From positions 13,279,025 through 13,343,024 of the forward strand of contig NC_012875.2 in NCBI RefSeq assembly GCF_000003195.3: 64,000 nt of DNA, in the 5' to 3' direction. Positions 55,664 to 64,000 of the stretch are shown one piece after another; position 1 is the stretch's first letter, and each line of letters begins with the position of its first letter. This stretch comes from Sorghum bicolor. Taxonomy: Eukaryota > Streptophyta > Magnoliopsida > Poales > Poaceae. Made by a program: the position numbers and the translations under genes. The notes beneath the pieces are model-generated. The model was not told the DNA's origin. It made no database searches and saw only the letters and a program-made list of their open reading frames with translations.

Positions 55664-58022
55664 AATGCTGACTGTAGGACGCAAGCCTAGTTAGAAATTG
55701 GTCGTCTTAAGGTTTTGGAATTGTCATAAAATCCTTGCTCTATAAACCTTGGTATTTTCATCCATACTATATCCCTACCCTTGCTATTGCTCTCTACCTT
55801 GTCACTTATTTTAAAAGTGCTGGCTCTCACCATCACTTCTTGATTTGGTATGCTATTAGAACATTTTCTTACCTCCTTCTTACGTCTTTGAAATATAAGT
55901 TTTAGGATCTTTACCCTTACTATGAAGAGAACGATAGTATCGCAAGTTGAGTGAAGTGTGAACCTTCAATGCTTAATTGGTTGTTATTATGCTTATGTTT
56001 GATTTGGATCTTTGTAATGAGTGCAATGATTTTATGGAAATTCCCCACAATATCATTTAGTTTATAGGCCTAAGGCATAAGGAGTAATGACATAAGTAGT
56101 TGGGTTTGGTTATATCCTGTTTCCCTTTATTGCTGTTTTCTGGAGCGGTCTGCCATAATTCTGGTGTATCTCAAGTTCTGATCATGCAATGTTTATCACA
56201 TTTTTCTGGGAACAACTAGACTTCAAGTTCTTTCTCTGACCTCAAGAATCACCCTCATAGCTGTTATGGTTTGTAAGTTACAAAAATCACAAGATGATAC
56301 ATATGTTCTATCAGGAATCTGGGCCAGTTTTGCTTGCCTACTATTTGAGACCAATATAACTATAGAATTTGGAAAAGTGTTCTATAGCGAAGTTGTAGAC
56401 AATTTTCTAAGCTTTCCAACAGTATAAGCTGGAACTTATTTGGATAAGTAGAACCTGAGATATGATATTTACAATTGGATGTTTCTGTTCTGTTTCAAAA
56501 TCTGGACAGATCTGGCATTTCCTATTTTCAGCCAAGTTAAAGACATAATCTGGGGAAAAGTTGTATACGAAAGTTGTAGAGGATTTTCTAAGCCTTTCAA
56601 ATATGTAAGGATCATCTCAAGATGAGTTAAGTAGCTCGAGATATAACTTCTGGAAGCTACTGCACCTTTGCTGAGACATTTTCAGGATGGATATTACGTT
56701 TGGCTGTTTTACCTAAGTTTAAAGACAGAACCTAAGGAGGTTTTCTACATGAAAGTTGCTGGGTATTTCATACGTTTTCTAACGGTATAAGCCACAAGTC
56801 TATTGGATTCACAGTATAAGAGTTATATGTGTTTTACTACGCTGGTGTTTTCATATCACGAGAAAATTTCAGGATACCTGTTTATTCTCTTGCACATAAG
56901 ATCTTTGGGATGTCAGTGGTTCTCAATGTTAGTTAACTAGTCTGGAAAACATGCAAGCTACCTTTCTTGGTCCCCTAGTTGACTTATCTTAAGGGGGGTA
57001 GCCCAATTAAAGAACTACAATGGGAAGAAGTGGTTAATGACTGGAACATCGATAAGGACATCAAGTGCTGGGTTTGTTCAAAATATCATCCCATTTAGAG
57101 AATACTAATGGAGATATATGTCATTGCTGATACTCATGGATTGAGAGTTATGTTATGAGGATCAGATGACACCAAAGTTTACAAGGCTACAAAGTTACAT
57201 ATACAATATGAGAGTGAAACAACTTAATTGCGATAAAGGTACCAATATATGGAACTTAGAGTTGAAACCAACCTTGGATTAAGAGACTTGGTACAAGGAA
57301 TTTAAAAGAATATGATGTGTAGCGTCCAAAAAGGATAGGAGAGCTAATTTCTAGTGCTCCCCAATCAATCTCATCTTAAGGGGGGTAGCCTAGATAAGAA
57401 GGTTGCTAAATGAAGGTTTCATGCGTTCTAGTGCTTCAGTTGGAAGTATCTTTTATGCCTCTGGATGAGAAGTCAATATCAAGTGTAGGTATCCTTGTCC
57501 TTGTTCAAGATTGCTTACCTTTTGGATCAAGGAGTTTAGTTAATCATCAGGATTGATATTTGCTCTAAGTTATTATTAATCGGGAGTCCAATCTTCACCG
57601 CACCAAAGACAAGTTGGCATTAAAGACATAGATAGGAAGGAGATATTGGACATCTATAGTCTGTTGTACAGAGACTCAGACAACCTCGACATCCCGCCAA
57701 GCATGACTAGCAAGTTTCGAGTGAAGAAAGTTAAATCCGTGGAATTCACCCAAGGACATAATATGGCATTTATAGGGATTGTAAGAGTGACATCTACATG
57801 GACCACAAGAATCTAAACGGATGGTTAAGGAACATATACACTAGGATGAGCTATGAATAAAAAAAACCTTATCTATACAAAGTACACTGTTGAACTCTTA
57901 GAAACAATTGATGGCGATGTTCAGAGTGACGAAAGCAATGGAATGGCTACTAAGGAGCTACTAAAGGAAGGGTATAAAGTTCAAAAGCGGAGTATCCACA
58001 TCTCTTTGATCAACATCTTTCG
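55664..58022 (+). other. RT8 internal region, non-coding
   Basis: No intact ORF. The part 55960-56500 aligns with the orf0-gag spacer of RT4. From 56380 to 56830 degenerate copies of a GAAAGTTGTAGACAATTTTCT-like motif recur roughly every 150-190 bp. Polypurine-tract-like ATCTTAAGGGGGGTAGCC occurs at 56984-57003 and 57371-57390. A short RNase H-like relic (YMDHKNL, compare YTDHKSL in RT4) lies near 57795-57815. The remainder is not recognised. Confidence 0.65.
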
Positions 58023-58059
58023 AATCTCGAGGACGAGATTCATTTTAAGGGGGTAGATT
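58023..58059 (+). other. RT8 pre-PPT stem-loop and polypurine tract
   Basis: AATCTCGAGGACGAGATT at 58023-58040, then TTAAGGGGGTAGATT and the LTR at 58060. The tract has five G, one fewer than in RT3, RT4 and the two internal copies of RT8. Spacing is 19 nt. Confidence 0.75.
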
Positions 58060-60457
58060 TGTAACACCCAAAAATGTACAACTTTTTAAATAGGAGAAAA
58101 ATGATTTAATTTTGTATTTTGTGCTCATGAAAATATAGGAAAAATAATATTTTTAGTCAATTAAAATCAATCATAGGGTGTAGCAACATTTTTGTGCACT
58201 CATGCTTATGCATTTTATTTATTGTGCTGACTGGTTTTATTAAACTTCAAAAATAATTCAAAGTGATTTTAAAATGAATTTGAAAATGGCTTTGAAATAA
58301 AGAAAAGAAAAGGAAAAAAAATAGGAAACCCTCACCTCTCCCTGGGAAATCGGCCTGGAGGCCTGCTCCATCTTTTCCCGCGGCCCAGCTTGCTTCGGCC
58401 CAACAGCCCAGCCGCGTGCCTTTCCCTCCCTTTCTCTCTCTGTTCGCTGACATCCCGGGCCCGCGTGTCAGCGCTTCCATCCCCTTCCTCGCGCGTCACA
58501 GAGCCGGACTCGGTGGAAATCACCGATGCAATCCCGGTTTCCACGGGATCTTCCCCTTCAACGTGGAATCAAATCCTATAAAGGCCACCGGTCACCCCAC
58601 CGCACCTCGTTTTTCCACCCGAGCCGCAAAAACCAAGCCCTAGCAGTCTTCTCCTCTTGTTTTGGATCTCGCCGACGTTGGGCTCCGCCGCGGCGAGCGT
58701 CCGGCCATCTGTGCTCCACCCCGGTCCACGCAAAACGCGTTGGTAAGTGCGCAAGGAGTTTCTCTGCGTTTTGGTGTGCTCGGCTTCGTCCCGAGTGCTC
58801 GGCAGCGGGGTTTTCCCGAGCTCCGGCGAGGCCAACCATGGCGCCGCCGTGTCGGGGGCCATCTCCGGCTGGCCGGCCGCCGCTAGCGCCCCTGGAGCGC
58901 TGGGAGCCGTTAGATCGAGATCCAGCGGCCAGAAATAGAAGGTAACGGTTCGGTGTGAATCTTGCTAAAGAGTCCCTGGCAGTTTTAAATATAGAACCCG
59001 CAGTCCAAGGCACGTTTTAAGAAATACGCTTTCTCTTTATGAAAACGTAAAGTGTGCCGGGTTTATTCAAAATACGTTTTCTGATAATTGCAAGTTTGCC
59101 ACTGAAACTGTTTTAGCCATAAAAAGTTCATTTTAACTCCGTTTCGACCCATTCAAATTGCGTTAGGTTCATAATCATGATCTCTACATGTTAGTAAAAT
59201 TATTTACTCAGTTTGGAACTTTCTAATTTCGTGATCCTATTTAATTAATTATTTATCTATAGGAAATCTTAGAAAATTCATATCTTCTCTGTTTCAACTC
59301 CGATTTTCGTGATCTTTACGTCTGTGAGATCGTAGTGATGCGTAGAATCTTTTTATAAACTTTTAATACTGTTTTTATATGTTTGGTGTACTGTTCTAAT
59401 TATAGCCTTGTTTGCTTCGTGTATGTTTTCTTCGATTGTTTGTGTGATCGATGATCGAGATTAGACAATAAGCAATTCGTGGTGAACAAGAGTGCTACAG
59501 TTATCAAGATCAAAGCCTTGGCAACAAGTAAGACCAGCAGAGCTAGCAAGATCAACAAGAGCATTTGGATTAAGGCAAGTATAGCATTTGGATTTTATTT
59601 CTGTGACCATGATACTGTGACTAGATTAATGTTAAGTAATAAATGATAAAAATGACTTTTTAGCCACTTGATGATTTATCTGTACGTGATCACCCGGGAC
59701 AACAGTGCAACCATGAGGGCTATAATGGCTCTGGCTTTAGCTCAGTATGAAGACCTTTTCTAGCTTGTTAGAGGTTACCCGAAAGGGCGGAGGGGCTGAA
59801 CCGTTTTGGGTATAGTGCGAGCCCCTGTCCTTATGTGTATAGGCTGCGCGCCATTGTGCCATTTGGAAGGGGGGTATCTATATCTGCGCGCAAAGGAAAC
59901 CTTGCGGCCCTAACATGTTAGACGAACTTTTGAAAGGCTTGATAGTGATCCCTGCCGACCTTCCTTGGAAGTGGGTTAAGAGGCTGATCACCTCGGGCGA
60001 AAGGGTAAATCATGACTCATGGGTCAGGAGCGGCCTTTCGGGACATCTACATTAAGGGTGATGACTCTTGTGTGTTAAATATGATCATTGTTTATTGTTT
60101 AATGCTCTACATTATTTATGTCACATTGATCATGAGATTGTGGGATCTATACAATCTATTTGCTATACTTGTGGAGTTCGACATGGACTCACTCTTGCTA
60201 TTTCCCCCAAACCTCAGGAGAATTTTAGGCTTGTGATCAACCAGTCAGTTGGATCCTGTAGAGTGGAGTTAATACCCGAAGTTGGAGTTATCTTCCGTTG
60301 TTTGCTGCTTAAGGTTATCTCTAATTTATTAAGTACGCTATATAATTTATGCATTGTCTTTTGATATTACCCCTTATTTGTAGCTATATGTGAGATTTGC
60401 CTTTTAAAACTCGCATATGGTGCATATCTGGTTTTGTCCTTAAAATCGGGTATTACA
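58060..60457 (+). repeat. RT8 3' LTR
   Basis: 2398 bp. Same landmarks as the 5' copy: TATA box 58577-58582, donor-like GTAAGT at 58743, island 59465-59574. About 56 bp are missing after 60024 (GGGT joined to CAGGAGCGGCC). The deletion removes the conserved 5' stem arm. Confidence 0.9.
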
Positions 60458-63400
60458 ACTTCTCAAGATCTACAACATCTATTTTGATCATTTTTTTATT
60501 TGACAAAGCCAAAACAAATTTATTTACAAATTTTACATCTCTCTTATAGTATATGAAACTACAAGACAGATATATAAGATTTTAGAAAAATATTAGAATC
60601 ACCATGTCCGATGAACATATGACAAAATCACCAAAATAAACTCTGTAGATCTTCAGATGTTATGAAACTTTGTATTTGGCAACTTTTTTATTTAAGTTCA
60701 TCTTGGCATGCAAAACCGCGTTTCTAATTGAAAATTTTAAATTTTGATTTTTTTTAAACAACCTCGGATGGAAAAACTCTCGAAATAAACTTTGTAGATC
60801 TCAAAATGTTATGAAACTTTGTAGTTGATAACTTTTTGTTTTGAAATCATCTTGTCATGCAAAAACTACATTTCAATTTCTTAAATTTGAAAATTCTTTG
60901 CCGAGTGTTTTTCTTTGACACTCTTCTTTGCCGATTGTCAAAAATAAAACAATCGGCAAAGAAAATTTCAAATCGAATTTTGAAGCCCTAAACGAATTCA
61001 AATCAAAAAGTATTTAACTACAAAGTTGTATAACTTGTCAAGATCTACAACATCTATTTTGATCATTTTTTTATTTGACAAAGCCAAAACAAATTTATTT
61101 ACAAATTTTACATCTCTCTCTTATAGTATATAAAACTACAAGACAGATATATAAGATTTTAGAAAAATATTAGAATCACCATGTCGGATGAACATATGAC
61201 AAAATAACCAAAATAAACTCTGTAGATCTTGAGATGTTATGAAATTTTGTATTTGGCAACTTTTTTATTTGAGTTCATCTTGTCATACAAAACCGTCTTT
61301 TTAATTGAAAATTTTAAAATTTTATTATTTTAAAACAAGCTCGGCTGGAAAACTCTCTAAATAAACTTTGTAGATCTCAAAAAGTTATGAAACTTTGTAG
61401 TTGATAACTTTTTGTTTTGAAATCATCTTGTCATGCAAAAACTACATTTCAATTTCTTAAATTTGAAAATTCTTTGCCGAGTGTTTTTCTTTGACACTCT
61501 TCTTTGCCGATTGTCAAAAATAAAACAATCGGCAAAGAAAATTTCAAATCAAATTTTGAAGCCCTAAACGAATTCAAATCAAAAAGTATGTAACTACAAA
61601 GTTGTATAACTTGTCAAGATCTACAACATCTATTTTGATCATTTTTTTATTTGACAAAGCCAAAACAAATTTATTTACAAATTTTACATCTCTCTCTTAT
61701 AGTATATAAAACTACAAGACACATATATAAGATTTTAGAAAAATATTAGAATCACCATGTCGGATGAACATATGACAAAATAACCAAAATAAACTCTGTA
61801 GATCTTGAGATGTTATGAAATTTTGTATTTGGAAACTTTTTTATTTGAGTTCATCTTGGCATGCAAAACCACGTTTCTAATTGAAAATTTAAAATTTTGA
61901 TTTTTTTAAACAACGTCGGATGGAAAAACTCTCTAAATAAACTTTGTAGATGTCAAAAAGTTATGAAACTTTGTAGTTGATAACTTTTTGTTTTGAATTC
62001 ATCTTATCGTGCAAAAACTACATTTGAATTTCTTAAATTTAAAAATTCTTAGGCGAGTGTTTTTCTTTGACACTCGACAAAGACCTTCTTTGCCGAGTGT
62101 CAAAAATAAAACACTCGGCAAAGAAAATTTCAAATCGAATTTTGAAGCCCTAAACGAATTCAAATCAAAAAGTATTTAACTACAAAGTTGTATAACTTCT
62201 CAAGATCTACAACATCTATTTTGATCATTTTTTTATTTGACACAGCCAAAACAAATTTATTTAAAAATTTTACATCTCTCTCTTATAGTATATGAAAGTA
62301 CAAGACACATATATAAGATTTTAGAAAAATATTACAATCACCATGTCGGATGAACATATGACAAAATAACCAAAATAAACTCTGTAGATCTTGAGATGTT
62401 ATGTAATTTTGTATTTGGCAACTTTTTTATTTGAGTTCATCTTGTCATGCAAAACCGTGTTTTTAATTGAAAATTTTAAAATTTGATTTTTTTAAAACAA
62501 CCTCGGATGGAAAAACTCTCTAAATAAATTTGTAGATCTCAAAAAGTTATGAAACTTTGTAGTTGATAACTTTTTGTTTTGAATTCATCTTATCGTGCAA
62601 AAACTATATTTGAATTTCTTAAATTTAAAAATTCTTAGGCGAGTGTTTTTCTTTGACACTCGACAAAGACCTTCTTTGCCGAGTGTCAAAAATAAAACAC
62701 TCGGCAAAGAAAATTTCAAATCGAATTTTGAAGCCCTAAACGAATTCAAATCAAAAAGTATTTAACTACAAAGTTGTATAACTTCTCAAGATCTACAACA
62801 TCTATTTTGATCATTTTTTTATTTGACACAGCCAAAACAAATTTATTTAAAAATTTTACATCTCTCTCTTATAGTATATGAAAGTACAAGACACATATAT
62901 AAGATTTTAGAAAAATATTACAATCACCATGTCGGATGAACATATGACAAAATAACCAAAATAAACTCTATAGATCTTGAGATGTTATGTAATTTTGTAT
63001 TTGGCAACTTTTTTATTTGAGTTCATCTTGTCATGCAAAACCGTGTTTTTAATTGAAAATTTTAAAATTTGATTTTTTTTAAAACAACCTCGGATGGAAA
63101 AACTCTCTAAATAAATTTGTAGATCTCAAAAAGTTATGAAACTTTGTAGTTGATAACTTTTTGTTTTGAATTCATCTTATCGTGCAAAAACTACATTTGA
63201 ATTTCTTAAATTTAAAAATTCTTAGGCGAGTGTTTTTCTTTGACACTCGACAAAGACCTTCATTGCCGAGTGTCAAAAATAAAACACTCGGCAAAGAAAA
63301 TTTCAAATCGAATTTTGAAGCCCTAAACGAATTCAAATCAAAAAGTATTTAACTACAAAGTTGTATAACTTCTCAAGATCTACAACATCTATTTTGATCA

Positions 63401-63927
63401 TTTTTTTATTTGACAAAGCCAAAACAAATTTATTTACAAATTTTACATCTCTCTTATAGTATATGAAACTACAAGACAGATATATAAGATTTTAGAAAAA
63501 TATTAGAATCACCATGTCGGATGAACATATGACTAAATCACCAAAATAAACTCTGTAGATCTTCAGATGTTATGAAACTTTGTATTTGGCAACTTTTTTA
63601 TTTAAGTTCATCTTGGCATGCAAAACCGCATTTCTAATTGAAAATTTTAAATTTTGATTTTTTTAAACAACCTCGGATGGAAAACTCTCGAATAAACTTT
63701 GTAGATCTCAAAATGTTATGAAACTTTATAGTTGATAACTTTTTGTTTTGAAATCATCTTGTCATGCAAAAACTACATTTAAATTTCTTAAATTTGGAAA
63801 TTCTTTGCCGAGTGTTTTTCTTTGACACTCGGAAAAGACCTTCTTTGCTGAGTGTCAAAAATAAAACACTCGGCAAAGAAAATTTCAAATCGAATTTTGA
63901 GCCCTAAACGAATTCAAATTAAAAAGC
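60458..63927. repeat. Tandem array, segment 6
   Basis: About 6 units with starts near 60504, 61079, 61655, 62241, 62827 and 63414 (periods 575-587 bp). Two units (about 60930 and 61505) carry the GATTG/CAATC palindrome form. Three consecutive units (about 62045, 62633 and 63225) share TTAGGCGAGTG. The first and last units share unusual bases (for example CAAAATCACC or TAAATCACC, and GATCTTCAGATG). The array breaks off inside the inverted arm at about 63927. Confidence 0.9.
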
Positions 63928-64000
63928 TCTTAGCGCGGAAAGTTATCGCCGTTCATCCGCACGGCTGCGCTGCCGTCTGTAGTTTCTTTGACCCCTTTTC
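63928..64000. other. Array edge: unrelated GC-richer sequence
   Basis: After AAAAAGCTC the repeat stops and GC-richer sequence (CGCACGGCTGCGCTGCCGTC) runs to the window end. It is too short to assign. It may be the body of the element or locus that hosts the array, possibly a CACTA transposon, but no terminal repeat is visible. Confidence 0.4.

Larger units (their letters stand above)
53197..60457 (+). mobile_element. RT8: large non-autonomous Tekay-type derivative
   Basis: A 7261-bp element flanked by ACTTC (53192-53196 and 60458-60462). LTRs are 2452 and 2398 bp and closely similar. The 2.4-kb internal region has a PBS, stem-loop and polypurine tract but no coding longer than 70 codons. 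It fits the class of large retrotransposon derivatives moved in trans; RT4-type elements are the natural enzyme source since PBS, polypurine tract and LTR ends agree. Confidence 0.9.

Overview
This window reads as intergenic heterochromatin from a large grass genome, probably a panicoid grass; the species cannot be told from the sequence. Support for this is the stacked Ty3/gypsy LTR retrotransposons of two plant lineages, GC-rich LTR promoters typical of grass elements, and a long array built around the CTTTGCCGAGTG / CACTCGGCAAAG motif known from the terminal regions of grass CACTA transposons. I found no host protein-coding gene, tRNA, rRNA or CRISPR array.

Layout, using my own labels. RT1 (1-2720, minus, cut by the left edge) and RT2 (3192-12401, minus, complete) are Athila-like elements inserted into the end of an older Tekay-type chromovirus, RT3. 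The pol 3' end of RT3 lies at 2721-3191 and 12407-12521, and its 3' LTR at 12570-14553. From 14554 to about 63927 the DNA is one tandem array (units of about 520-590 bp, about 13.7 kb in six pieces) opened by five insertions: RT4 (15804-27455, complete autonomous Tekay element with an extra orf0), RT5 (31475-34243, solo LTR, minus), RT6 (35995-45351, Athila-like, minus), RT7 (45900-50519, decayed) and RT8 (53197-60457, large non-autonomous element with no intact coding). RT2, RT4, RT5, RT6 and RT8 have perfect 5-bp target-site duplications, which fix the insertion order. RT7 has none.

Function. RT4 encodes a full gag-protease-RT-RNase H-integrase polyprotein and could supply enzymes for its decayed relatives. 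RT2 and RT6 share a different plan. They encode gag-protease and then, far downstream, a second long ORF of unknown function, with no reverse transcriptase or integrase, so they must be mobilised in trans. That second ORF has its own TATA box and carries the same GC-rich palindromes as the LTR promoter. The palindromes come in pairs at 20-21 bp in RT1/RT6 and 103-104 bp in RT2, close to whole helical turns.

Other points of interest: a stem-loop 19-20 nt from the 3' LTR, shared by both lineages; two LTRs of RT4 that differ over a 550-bp promoter/leader block but match on both sides; an exon-like island in the Tekay-type LTRs ending in a GC-type splice donor; and array units that are long inverted repeats with paired changes in both arms of a core palindrome. 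All alignments were made by eye.
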